Assembly: GCF_002078015.1 (NCBI RefSeq)
Contig: NZ_LWBP01000199.1
Span: 310,001 to 374,000 of the forward strand
Reading direction: 5' to 3'
DNA: 64,000 nucleotides
Source of the DNA: Niastella populi
GTDB lineage: Bacteria > Bacteroidota > Bacteroidia > Chitinophagales > Chitinophagaceae
The translations under genes and the position numbers were made by a program. The notes under the pieces are model-generated. The model was not told the origin of the DNA and did not search any database. It saw only the letters and a list, made by a program, of their open reading frames with translations. Each line of letters begins with the position of its first letter. Positions within the stretch are counted from its first letter, which is position 1. This document shows positions 25,588-34,800 of this stretch, piece by piece.

Positions 25588-27330
25588 ATGACGCTACTTT
25601 TACCGGCCGGTCAAAATAAAAAACCTTCACTCTTCTCCTGGCTAACTATCATTGGTGTGATCATAAATGCCAGCGGTTTATTCCTGCCCGTTCTTGAACC
25701 GGATGGTGCGCTGTATGCCACTATTTCCAAAACCATGGCGCTTTCCGGCGACTATGTGAATTTGATGGTAGAGGGAAATGACTGGCTCGATAAACCACAT
25801 TTCCCTTTCTGGATAACCGCCTTTAGTTTCAACCTGTTCGGCATAAATGCTTTTGCCTATAAATTTCCTGCACTGCTCTTCTGGCTGGCGGGCGCTTATT
25901 ATACCTACGCATTCACCTGCAAACTATATAACAAACAAACGGCGCAATGGGCTGTGCTCATTTATATCTCTGCTGAACACCTGATCCTTTCCAACAACGA
26001 TGTACGGGCAGAACCCTACTTAACGGGACTAATGATCGGCTCGGCCTATTATTTTTACCTGGCATACCGTAACAATAAATGGAAACATTATATAGCCGGT
26101 TCCCTATTGCTGGCCTTCGCCATTATGACCAAGGGTATTTTCATAGCCTGTATGGTAATGGCCGGTTTTGTTATAGACTGGATCGTAAAAAAGGAATGGA
26201 AACAATTCTTCAATTATCGCTGGTGGCTGAGCATGGTATTGGTGCTGATCTTTATATTGCCCGAACTGATCACGTTGTATTTACAGTTCGACAGGCATCC
26301 GGAGAAATTGGTATTCGGGCAACACAATGTATCTGGCATCAGATTCTTTTTTTGGGATAGCCAGTTCGGCCGTTTCTTCAACACCGGCCCAATAAAAGGC
26401 TCGGGCGATAAACTGTTCTATGTGCATACACTGCTCTGGGCTTTTCTTCCCTGGTCGATCATCCTGTTCCTGCTGGTAGCATCGTCGCTCAAAAAATTCA
26501 ACACCGCATTTTCCACAACAGGTAACTATATCTGTAGCGGCATAGCCCTTGCAGGGTTCCTCGTGTTCTCCCTGTCGCGTTTTCAGCTGCCACATTACCT
26601 GAATATCCTGTACCCGTTCTTCGCTGTTATAGTTGCCCACTGGTTGTTTCATTTAACAAACAAACCCCTGATCAAAACGATCGTTTATTGTCAGCATGTT
26701 TTGTTCTTCCTGCTTTTTGCAGCCTGTACCGGTCTCCTGTTTCTGGCAGACCTTCCCTATAAAATACCGGCCATTGTATTACTGGCGGTTTTGGCGTTTG
26801 TGCTGCTGCGGCTTTTTCGCGGTAATGCCATGCAACACATCATTGCCCGCTCGTTCGGGGTTATAATGGTGGTAAACCTGTTCTTAAACACGTTGTTCTA
26901 TCCCGTATTGTTTCAGTACCAGTCGGGCAACGAGGCGGCTGCTTTCCTGAATCCCCAACCCGGAAAGGTTTATATGTTCACAGATGTATCGTCGGAATAT
27001 GCTTTTCAATTCTATTACCGGGGCGGTATTCAACGCATCGACACCCGGTTCCTCGATTCTCTTCAAAATGACATAACCGTGTATACCTCGCGGGAAAAGA
27101 TCAATTCGCTGAAGCAAATGGGCTATTCGGCTAGTGTAACGCTGGAATTGCCGCATTTTCATATCAGCCAGCTTACCGGCAAATTTCTCAACAGCGATAC
27201 CAGGGAACAGGCCATCGATCATTTTGTGATCGCCGTTATACGGCCGGGTTTGCTGGCCGGCGGCGGGTCACTCTTCAGGAGCCCTCCGGAAGCGGCTCAC
27301 AAATACAACTGCACCATCTTGCGCCAGTGA
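25588..27330 (+). CDS. ArnT/PMT-like membrane glycosyltransferase (GT39/GT83 type)
   Basis: The 580-residue polytopic protein has about 11-12 helices. The first periplasmic loop holds EPDGALYATISKTMALSGDY and then WLDKPHFPFW, the ArnT/PMT pattern of acidic residue plus KPP/KPH-W. NDVRAEPYLTG matches the second acidic loop. MTKGIFIA is also family-typical. ArnT-like enzymes transfer a sugar from a polyprenyl-phosphate donor to lipid A or protein at the periplasmic face. The acceptor here is unknown. The C-terminus (about residues 440-570) is a soluble alpha/beta tail. Its last 34 bp overlap tail-to-tail with the esterase gene. Confidence 0.85.
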   Translation: MTLLLPAGQNKKPSLFSWLTIIGVIINASGLFLPVLEPDGALYATISKTMALSGDYVNLMVEGNDWLDKPHFPFWITAFSFNLFGINAFAYKFPALLFWLAGAYYTYAFTCKLYNKQTAQWAVLIYISAEHLILSNNDVRAEPYLTGLMIGSAYYFYLAYRNNKWKHYIAGSLLLAFAIMTKGIFIACMVMAGFVIDWIVKKEWKQFFNYRWWLSMVLVLIFILPELITLYLQFDRHPEKLVFGQHNVSGIRFFFWDSQFGRFFNTGPIKGSGDKLFYVHTLLWAFLPWSIILFLLVASSLKKFNTAFSTTGNYICSGIALAGFLVFSLSRFQLPHYLNILYPFFAVIVAHWLFHLTNKPLIKTIVYCQHVLFFLLFAACTGLLFLADLPYKIPAIVLLAVLAFVLLRLFRGNAMQHIIARSFGVIMVVNLFLNTLFYPVLFQYQSGNEAAAFLNPQPGKVYMFTDVSSEYAFQFYYRGGIQRIDTRFLDSLQNDITVYTSREKINSLKQMGYSASVTLELPHFHISQLTGKFLNSDTREQAIDHFVIAVIRPGLLAGGGSLFRSPPEAAHKYNCTILRQ

Positions 27331-28022
27331 TACGGCCGGTGCGCTTCATCGTCCCAGATAAAAAATGAATGGGAAATGTTCTTAGTGGTAAGTACGGCGC
27401 TCAAATGTTTGTTATTGTCGTAAAAGGGATCTTCCCTGCCCACCACCAGGGAAATGGTTTGCTTGCGGATCTGATCGAGCACCGTATTGTCGGTTAAATT
27501 GGGCATGTACATACTGGGCATGTTGTAGTAGATATTCTCATCGATATACCCGTTGAACAGATCGGGAAAGGTATTGGCAGAAAGCGTAAGATCGAAGCGG
27601 GCGCTCATAGCTACTACTTTATTAAAAAATTCGGGGTATTTGAAAGCGATATTGACAGCATGATATCCACCAAGGCTGCAGCCGGCGGCGATCAGTTTGG
27701 TGAAATTGGTTCTGAACATGATCAATGGAAGCACTTCCTGAAGAATATAGCGTTCGTATTGCAGATGGCGGGCAATTTTATCGGCAGGCGGCACATGCGC
27801 ATAAAAACTTTCCGCATCAACACTGTCAACACAAAACAACTGCAAAAGCCCCTTGTCGATTTTATCCTGCAACACATGAACGATCTTCCAGTTCTCATAA
27901 TCATAAAAGCGCGCGGTGCGGGTTGGGAAAAAAAGCACCGACGGGCCGGAATGACCAAAAACAAGCAGTTCCATATGCCTGTACAACGAAGGACTAAACC
28001 ACTTATAATATTTCCTGGTCAT
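27297..28022 (-). CDS. Esterase-family alpha/beta hydrolase
   Basis: The 241-residue cytoplasmic protein belongs to the putative esterase (esterase D/YbbA-like) group. The nucleophile motif is GCSLGG with Ser116. A late Asp (GREDPFYD) and the C-terminal His (WDDEAHRPYHW) complete a likely triad. The N-terminus (SPSLYRHMELLVFGHSGPSV) is the conserved family opening. No signal peptide is present. Physiological substrate is unknown. It is convergent with the glycosyltransferase gene and 44 bp downstream of the SGNH hydrolase gene on the same strand, so the two probably share a transcript. Confidence 0.85.
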   Translation of the reverse strand: MTRKYYKWFSPSLYRHMELLVFGHSGPSVLFFPTRTARFYDYENWKIVHVLQDKIDKGLLQLFCVDSVDAESFYAHVPPADKIARHLQYERYILQEVLPLIMFRTNFTKLIAAGCSLGGYHAVNIAFKYPEFFNKVVAMSARFDLTLSANTFPDLFNGYIDENIYYNMPSMYMPNLTDNTVLDQIRKQTISLVVGREDPFYDNNKHLSAVLTTKNISHSFFIWDDEAHRPYHWRKMVQLYL

Positions 28023-28066
28023 TTACTCTAGACAGGCGAAAACCCAAAAAAGATGTTATCCGCCTG

Positions 28067-28672
28067 TTACGAAATTTTAAAGCTTTTGGCAAAATGATCG
28101 AGCAACAGTTCTTTCCATAAAAGATACCCCTTTTTGCTCAAATGCAAACCATCCGCTTCATATAATTCTTTTACCGGCTGTCCATTGGCGTTCAACATGT
28201 GATCGAAAATATTCAGGAAATGCTGTTTGCCATTCGTTTTTTCGATTGCTGCTTTTATGAGCTCATTGGTATAACGAACCTGTTCTCCGAGGTTCCAGCG
28301 GGTTAGGCTGGGCTTTATAGAAATGTACGTCAACGGTACATCGGGAAAGCGTTTTTGCAAGCAAGCCTGGAACTGGCAGAAGAAAAGAAATACTTCTTCC
28401 GGCGTACGGCCATCGCCGAGATCGTTTTCACCGGCATAACAAACAAAATGTTTGGGTGCATAAGGCTGCATAATGCGATCGAAGAACCACACACAGGCAG
28501 CCAGGGTAGAGCCGCCGAAACCAAGATTAACCGGGCGAAGCAGTTTCAGGTCATCATACATGCCATCCCATAACCTGATAGATGAACTGCCATAAAATAT
28601 GGTTTCAGGCGTGTACGGTAATGTGCCGCTTACTGCTTCCAGTTTTTTAACATCGTTTTCGTACCAGATCAT
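28067..28672 (-). CDS. SGNH/GDSL-family hydrolase
   Basis: The 201-residue protein shows the SGNH blocks: I is FYGSSSIRLW (catalytic Ser, with S replacing the D of GDS), II is NLGFGGST (Gly), III is YAGENDL (Asn), and V is ADGLHLSKKGY (Asp/His). It has no signal peptide and is cytoplasmic or peripheral. The family covers esterases, acylhydrolases and carbohydrate deacetylases. It sits upstream of the esterase gene in the same orientation. Confidence 0.88.
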   Translation of the reverse strand: MIWYENDVKKLEAVSGTLPYTPETIFYGSSSIRLWDGMYDDLKLLRPVNLGFGGSTLAACVWFFDRIMQPYAPKHFVCYAGENDLGDGRTPEEVFLFFCQFQACLQKRFPDVPLTYISIKPSLTRWNLGEQVRYTNELIKAAIEKTNGKQHFLNIFDHMLNANGQPVKELYEADGLHLSKKGYLLWKELLLDHFAKSFKIS

Positions 28673-29040
28673 TTTTCAATACTTATAATCTATTAACCAA
28701 TGAAGCGGTATTTCCGGCCATAGCCGTATTTTTTTGGATAGGGTGCGGAAATTCCGCGTCGAAATTACAGTAATTACCAATTGCATGGGAATAATGATGT
28801 TAACCCCCATAATAAACTGATAACCTTGCTGTAACATTCAGGTAGCATGCCCGCGATGGTTTTGATAAAAACCGGTGAAAGCAATTATCCGACACTATAA
28901 GGCTGATCCTGTTTTCCGGAGTTACTGCTGATCCTGTTCGTTTGCAGCGGCCTTTATCATAAGATATACAACACTACTGGCCAAAGAACGCGATCTGTTT
29001 GAAACAGCTACAACGGTGATCATGAGTGGAAAATAATATC

Positions 29041-29073
29041 AAATGTGCCACACCTTCGAGGTGTGGCACATTT
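29041..29073. repeat. 33-nt perfect palindromic repeat, copy 1
   Basis: AAATGTGCCACACCT (29041-29055), loop TCG and AGGTGTGGCACATTT (29059-29073) form a perfect 15-bp stem. The identical stem with loop CAA occurs at 38111-38143. This copy does not follow any gene end, so it is better seen as a mobile palindromic (REP-like) unit than as a dedicated terminator. Confidence 0.85.
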
Positions 29074-29187
29074 CAGCTTAGATCCCTTTAATCCTATTGC
29101 AGGTATACGTTAAGCTAACCGCGCCCAGGCATTGAAATCCTACATATAAGTATTATAACTTAGATGATAAATTAATGCGAACGATTG

Positions 29188-29219
29188 TTTGCATTTAAAA
29201 GATTTATTGGCTAATCTTG
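29188..29219 (+). promoter_or_regulatory. Bacteroidota-type promoter upstream of the split sigma gene
   Basis: TTTG (29188-29191), a 20-nt spacer and TAATCTTG (29212-29219) fit the -33/-7 consensus with one mismatch. It would give a leader of about 120 nt that includes the hairpin at 29290-29316. Confidence 0.55.
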
Positions 29220-29289
29220 CGTCGCAAAACCTTATTCTTCCCCCCAAAGTTCGTGTAACTCTTCTGCGTGTAAGCAACGTTACCGAGAG

Positions 29290-29316
29290 ATGATATCTTT
29301 CGGGTATCATTTTTTA
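29290..29316 (+). terminator. Terminator-like hairpin in the sigma-gene leader
   Basis: ATGATA (29290-29295) pairs with TATCAT (29305-29310), and TTTTTAT follows. It lies 30 bp before the sigma start and after the promoter. It could attenuate that transcript or stop read-through from upstream. The stem is short (6 bp), so this is tentative. Confidence 0.35.
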
Positions 29317-29344
29317 TCCCCTGAACCGGGCTATATTAAACTGA

Positions 29345-29665
29345 ATGCAAATGCATATCACGAACGATCTTCTTGCTCGAATAAATGATAATGACCCAGC
29401 GGCGTATAAGGAGTTATATGAAATAACTTTTACTCCACTTACGGTATTCGCGTACCGGATGACCGATAATGAAGATGAATCGGAAGATATTGCCATTGCT
29501 GCTTTTACCAGGCTGCTGAGTAAAAATCTCATATTCGAGGCCGTTGAGCAGTTAAAGGCCTATTTATATATTTCCGTAAGGAACAGTGCGCTCAATTATT
29601 TACGGGTAGCAAAGAAAGAAGACCCCCCTGAGGAAAAAACTGCAGGAAGAATTGCCAACCGTTGA
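29345..29665 (+). pseudogene. ECF sigma factor, 5' part (region 2) of a frameshifted gene
   Basis: The 106-residue frame holds sigma region 2 (DLLARINDNDPAAYKELYEI, TDNEDESEDIAIAAFTRLL, LKAYLYISVRNSALNYLRVA). It then runs into an unrelated tail and stops at TGA 29663. The region-4 half continues in the next frame (29652-29960), which is open from just after a TAG at 29607. One extra C in the six-C run 29623-29628 explains the break best: without it the protein reads VAKKEDPLRKKLQEELPTVE straight into the second half. It may be a real mutation, a sequencing error, a +1 programmed shift or a split sigma. The FecR/SusC/SusD genes downstream are intact. Confidence 0.75.
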
Positions 29666-29960
29666 GGAACCGGCCATTATAAAGAAATATGAAATTGAAT
29701 ATTTACGCAGGCTGATCGATCTGGCGCTGGGTAAATTGAAACTGGAAAAGCAGTGTGAATCGGTGATCAGGCTGACCATGAAGAATATGGAGAATGCTGA
29801 GATTGCTAAAACGCTGAATATTAGTATGAACCAGGTATATACGCAAAAATCGAAAGGTTTGAAGGCGTTAAAAAAGTTCATGGAAGAGAACGGCGATAAA
29901 TATGATATTCCCGTCGTAGTTCTACTATTAGCCCTCCTCTTCAAGATATGTTTTGGATAA
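29652..29960 (+). pseudogene. ECF sigma factor, 3' part (region 4) of a frameshifted gene
   Basis: The frame gives 102 residues from a TTG at 29652, but that start is probably an artefact of the frameshift. It contains sigma region 4 (KLKLEKQCESVIRLTMKNME, AEIAKTLNISMNQVYTQKSK) and ends in the hydrophobic tail IPVVVLLLALLFKI, as in the other two sigma factors here. It overlaps the region-2 frame by 14 nt. If expressed separately the pair would recall two-part sigma factors such as Bacillus SigO/RsoA. Confidence 0.75.
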
Positions 29961-30102
29961 CAGTAAAAAAAATGTTCTGCAATTTCTTAATGTTTGGTTT
30001 GCAACTGGTGTTCTACTATTATAGGAGATTACACGTTGATTTTAGGGGGCCCTTTAAAATGTAATTAAACCTTATTACCAAACACCTTACAAATCGATCA
30101 CA

Positions 30103-31350
30103 ATGAAATCACTATCTCGCAATGTAGCCCGGTTGGCATTGGGTAAAACCGATGATGAGCCTTTGAGCAGCGACGAGCAGGAAGTTTGTGAGGAGTGGAC
30201 TTCAGGCAAAGCATTGGAAATTATGAAGGTTGACATAAGCGACCCCCGACTTTTGGAATACGCTGGCCTCTTTGACAGGTTGGAGAACAAAAAACAAGCA
30301 GTTTGGGAAAGCATTGTTGCCGCCCATTCGCTTACGGTTCCGGCCCAACAGGAAGCGCCCGTAGTTCAAATGCAGACAGGCACCCGCCGCAAACGCACCT
30401 GGATGGTTGCCGCTATATTAACAGGTAGTATCATTGGCGCAATCGCCCTTTACCAGATAATCAATAATAACAACAACCAACCTGTTCCAGCCGGCACCAC
30501 ACCTGCCGTAGCAGAAAAAACCATTATACCTGGCAGTCCTAAAGCTGTGCTTATCCTTGCAGACAAAACGGAAATCGATCTCGACACCGCACGTCCCGGT
30601 ATCATTGCTTACCAGGACCAGATGGAGATCAGTAAACAGGCTGACAACCAGATCGTTTACAAAGTAGCCGCTAACCAAAAACCAGCCAGTGCGGCGCCAG
30701 ACAATATGTTGAGAACGCCTTATGGCGGCGAATACAAGGTGACCCTGGCCGATGGCTCTAAGGTATGGTTGAACGCCGGTTCATCGCTGAAATACCCAAC
30801 CGCTTTTAACGGGAACAACCGTACGGTTGAAATAAAAGGGGAAGGTTATTTCGAAGTGGCCGAAAATAAAGCAAAACCTTTCCGTGTGCTTACCACCGAT
30901 GGCGCTGAGGTAAAAGTACTGGGCACCAGATTCAACGTAAAGGCGTATGAAGGGGAAAAAGAAGTGACCACCACCCTGGTAAGCGGCGCTGTAGCTATAC
31001 AGTATGGCACAGTACAAAAGAACATAAAACCAAACCAGCAGGCTATTGTAAGCAGCGAAGGCATTACGGTTAAGAACCGAAGCAAAGATGAAATTACCCA
31101 GGCGCTGGCATGGAAGAACGGCCAGATCAATTTTGAAGGCGAAACGGCGCAATCGATCCTGAAGCAACTGGAACGCTGGTATGTAGTCAATACCAGGGTT
31201 GAAACGAATACCCCTGAAACCACATTGACAGGTAATGTTGAAAGAACAGCTTCATTGTCCGACGTATTGAAATTGCTGAACACGACAAATGAAAGCGTAT
31301 TGTTTACGCTGGAAGGCCGCACGGTGGTAGCAAAAGCAAAAAATAATTAA
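30103..31350 (+). CDS. FecR-family anti-sigma factor
   Basis: The 415-residue product has a cytoplasmic N-terminal region (to about 90). A membrane helix lies near 101-120 (WMVAAILTGSIIGAIALYQI), followed by an Asn/Pro-rich linker. The FecR core (TPYGGEYKVTLADGSKVWLN, VEIKGEGYFEVAENKAKPF, VLGTRFNVKAYEGE) and a C-terminal DUF4974-type domain (INFEGETAQSILKQLERWYV) complete it. It follows the frameshifted sigma gene and precedes SusC by 524 bp. If the sigma factor is truly broken, this FecR has lost its partner. Confidence 0.93.
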   Translation: MKSLSRNVARLALGKTDDEPLSSDEQEVCEEWTSGKALEIMKVDISDPRLLEYAGLFDRLENKKQAVWESIVAAHSLTVPAQQEAPVVQMQTGTRRKRTWMVAAILTGSIIGAIALYQIINNNNNQPVPAGTTPAVAEKTIIPGSPKAVLILADKTEIDLDTARPGIIAYQDQMEISKQADNQIVYKVAANQKPASAAPDNMLRTPYGGEYKVTLADGSKVWLNAGSSLKYPTAFNGNNRTVEIKGEGYFEVAENKAKPFRVLTTDGAEVKVLGTRFNVKAYEGEKEVTTTLVSGAVAIQYGTVQKNIKPNQQAIVSSEGITVKNRSKDEITQALAWKNGQINFEGETAQSILKQLERWYVVNTRVETNTPETTLTGNVERTASLSDVLKLLNTTNESVLFTLEGRTVVAKAKNN

Positions 31351-31457
31351 CCTTAAATATAAAATAACCAGTATAAAAAAAGATCTTATTGTCCAGGCTG
31401 TACTTCGCAGAGAATACCATTAGGCTCCATTAAACCTCCTTTGATCAAAAAAAGATA

Positions 31458-31484
31458 GCAGTGTAGTGTAAAAAGCTACACTGC
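31458..31484 (+). terminator. Hairpin after the FecR gene
   Basis: GCAGTGTAG (31458-31466) and CTACACTGC (31476-31484) form a perfect 9-bp stem with an A-rich loop. ATTTCTCATT follows. It lies about 107 bp after the FecR stop and may partially terminate that transcript before SusC. The T-tract is weak. Confidence 0.45.
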
Positions 31485-31573
31485 ATTTCTCATTACTATA
31501 CCACTCAGGTCAGAGATTCTCATCCGCGGTAGTTGCTTACGGGCAGCTATAAAGTGATTTGTAAGCCTTATCG

Positions 31574-31610
31574 CCTGCCAATACCGGGATGTTATCCCGG
31601 CATTGGCGGG
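31574..31610. repeat. Large GC-rich palindrome in the FecR-SusC spacer
   Basis: CCTGCCAATACCGGGAT (31574-31590), loop GTT, and ATCCCGGCATTGGCGGG (31594-31610) pair over 17 positions with two mismatches. No T-tract follows. It looks like a REP-type palindromic element or a leader structure and not a terminator. Confidence 0.65.
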
Positions 31611-31874
31611 CATTATTGATTTTATTACTTCACAAAGAAACTAACTACCTGTATGGTCATCTGTACTTTGCCTGCCGATTATTCTCCCGCCCCGAAAAAA
31701 GAACTGTTAAAACTCCATCATTTTTATAACTTCATAACCGATATTTAACCAAACCAATATCAGTTACTGTTACACGACGGGAATATTATTGATTATTTAT
31801 TTCGTATTTCCCTGGCTGTGATTACAGTAACCCTGATTACTTAACGAATATCATTACCGGAAATAATACACCGT

Positions 31875-34800
31875 ATGAAGAAGGTTCTTGGTTATTTGGT
31901 TATGGTGTGCTGTTTTAGTGTAGCCAGCGGTCAGGATGATGGTCCGGGAGCCCCGGGCCAGTCCCTGGAAAGGGTTATAAAAATATTGAAACAGAAAGGT
32001 GTAACAGTGGTTGTAGATAAACGCAATCTTAAACTGGCTGAACCTGTTCGTGTGCCTATACAACCTTTTAACGACAGCTTATTACCCCGCATATTTGCAG
32101 AACAGCCCTATTTAAAATATGAATTCATTGCAAACCGGCTGGCTATTTCAAGGAAAACCAAAGAAGAAATAGAAAGTGCGCGCGCTCATTTTACATTTCG
32201 CACCCGTGGACTGGTGCTGAGCGATTCTTCGCACCCCTTACCACTCGCCTCTATTCAGTTGCGGCCCGGCGGCGGCGGCGTTATGACCAGCAGCCAGGGC
32301 GAATTCAGTCTTGACTGGAGTATCGGCGACACCATAGAGGTTTCGCATATCAGTTATAAAACCGTCCTCATTCCCTGGCGAAGCAGCCGCAGAACGTTGT
32401 TCGTTCACATGGAGCTCGAGCACCCCAATATGGATGTGGCGATAGTAAAAGGTTATTCCACTAAAGAAAAAAGCAATACCGCCGGTGTTGCGCAGGTAAA
32501 ACTAACCGGCGTTCCTACCGGCGATGTGCTGAAGATCATTCAGGAAAATATTTCCGGTGTTTTTGCGCCGCCCACGAGCGGACTGGCCGGCACCACGCAT
32601 AAATTCCAGTTCAGGGGCCCTACTTCACTGGGCGCAAACTCTGAACTGAACTACAGGCCTTCCAGCAGTCCGCTCTTCGTGGTGAATGGTATCCCCTGGG
32701 CGCCCCTGTTGCGGCCGGTAAACCAGTTAACGACCATGGTGGGCGAACCGCAGGCCCCCGGCATAGCAGCCGTGGGTTTCGATCCTTTCTTTACCATTAA
32801 CCCGCTCGACATAGAGACGATCACATTGTTGAAAGATGCGGAAGCTACCTCCATGTACGGAGCCCGCGGGGCCAATGGCGTTATTCTCATCACTACTAAA
32901 AAAGGGAATTCTAAAGAACCGCAGGTGACGGTATCGGCATCTTACGGCATTGGCCGTTCACTGCCAGGTATGCCGTTGATGAATACCGAACAGTATCTCG
33001 AAATGCGGCGGGAAGCATTCACCAACGACAATTCCGCCATCACGGCCGCCAAAGCGCCCGACCTGGTAGTATGGGACCAGAACAGGTACACCGATTTCAA
33101 CAAACTGTTACTCGGCGGCACCTCTCACAACATGAATCAGCATTTTTCCTTCTCCCAGGGCGATACGTTGTACCAGTTTATGCTGAATGGCGGTTATGGC
33201 AGCCAGACAGCCAACCTGCCATCGGACGTATATGGCAAAAGATGGTCGTTGTTATCAGATTTCTACTATCGATCAAAGAACCGGAAATTAAAAACCGGGA
33301 TAACAGCTTCTTTTGCTGTTGCGGAAAATAAATGGCTCACCGAGAATATCATGAACGCAACACTTCTGGCGCCCAATGCACCGGCGCTAAAAGACAGCGA
33401 AGGCAATTTAATATGGGAAGAAAATGATGCTCATTTCAGGAACCCGTTAAGTTTTTTCAAACTGAAGGATAATATACAAACAGGCAACACATCGATACAT
33501 GCCTACGTACAGTATAAAATAATGCGCAAATGGCGGCTGGAGTCTTCGGTAGGTTACCAGGAGATAAGGGTTCATGAGAGAAGCAAAAAGCCAATGAGCG
33601 CGTTCGATCCTGACCTGAATCCTAGGGGCACATATAGTGAAGCAAAAAACAGGTTCACTACCTGGATCGTTGAGCCCTCGTTGCACTATACCGACTCCCT
33701 GTTTAAAAGAATACGGGTTGAAGGTGTAATAGGCGCTTCCTGGTCGGCGCAGTTGAACGATTGGTGGAACCGGAATGATACCGGTTACACCAACGATCAG
33801 TTGCTGGGCATTCCTTCTGCTGCAAACGGCTTCACATATAAGGCAGACAAATCGAAGTACCTTTTCCTTTCCACTTTTGGCCGGGTTAAGTTCAATTTGA
33901 AAAACAAATACTTTTTAAGCTTAACCGTTCGGCGTGATGGCTCATCCCGTTTTGGCCCCGAAAACCGGTATGCAAATTTTGGCGCTATAGGTGCCGGTTA
34001 TATTTTCTGGGAAAAAGAAAACGAGAAAGGAGCTAACAGTTATGCCAAATTACGCGCCAGTTACGGCACCACCGGTAACGACCAGATCGGCGATTATGCC
34101 TACCTGAACACATGGAATAAGGCCGCACAATTATACCAGGGTATAACCGGCATTTTTCCTACCGGCCTGGCAAACCCTTATTACCAATGGGAAGTTACCC
34201 GCAAACTGGAGGCTGGAATTGAATTTCGCATAAACGACATTTTTAACGCAACCGTAACCGGCTATCGTAATCGCAGCAAGAACCAACTCATTAATTACAT
34301 ATTGCCAGGTCAGGCAGGCTTTGGCAGTATTGTTCAGAACTTCCCGGCTATTATTCAAAACACCGGCGTTGAAGTAGATGCCTCATTCAAAAAAACATGG
34401 GGCAAATTTATCTGGAGCAGCAAACTGACCCTGGCCATTCCTCAAAACAAACTGGTGCGATTTGATGACCTTGAAAATTCAGATTATGCAAACAAGCTAA
34501 TGATCGGTAAACCGCTAAATATTCTGATAGCACAACATTATACTGGCGTTGATTCAGCCACCGGATTATTTACTATTGCAGATGCCGACGAGAAAAAGGC
34601 AATCAATTATGACCCGGTATTTTTTGGAGGAATTCGAAATATATTTTACTTCAGGCAATTTTACCTGGATACTTATTTTGAATTCAGAAAACAAAACGCA
34701 CCACATCCGTTTACCTATTTATATAGGTCATATTTTCCCGGCACAACAAATCTCGACTTTTACAGCAATCAGCCAGCTGAACTAAATAACAGATGGCGTC

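Larger units (their letters stand above)
28673..29344. other. Gene-free stretch with palindromic repeat, promoter and leader hairpin
   Basis: No gene is visible. It contains a direct repeat of GCTGATCCTGTT (28902-28913 and 28927-28938), a short palindrome around GCGGAAATTCCGC (near 28755), the 33-nt hairpin at 29041-29073, a promoter at 29188-29219 and a hairpin at 29290-29316. The last three are listed separately. Confidence 0.6.
31351..31874. other. Gene-free FecR-SusC spacer with two hairpins
   Basis: I see no gene in this 524-bp stretch. It contains the hairpins at 31458-31484 and 31574-31610, listed separately, and an AT-rich stretch before the SusC start. That stretch holds a partial inverted pair, AGTTACTGT (near 31764) and ACAGTAAC (near 31826), that might be an operator. 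The SusC promoter should be here, but no box matches well. Confidence 0.5.
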
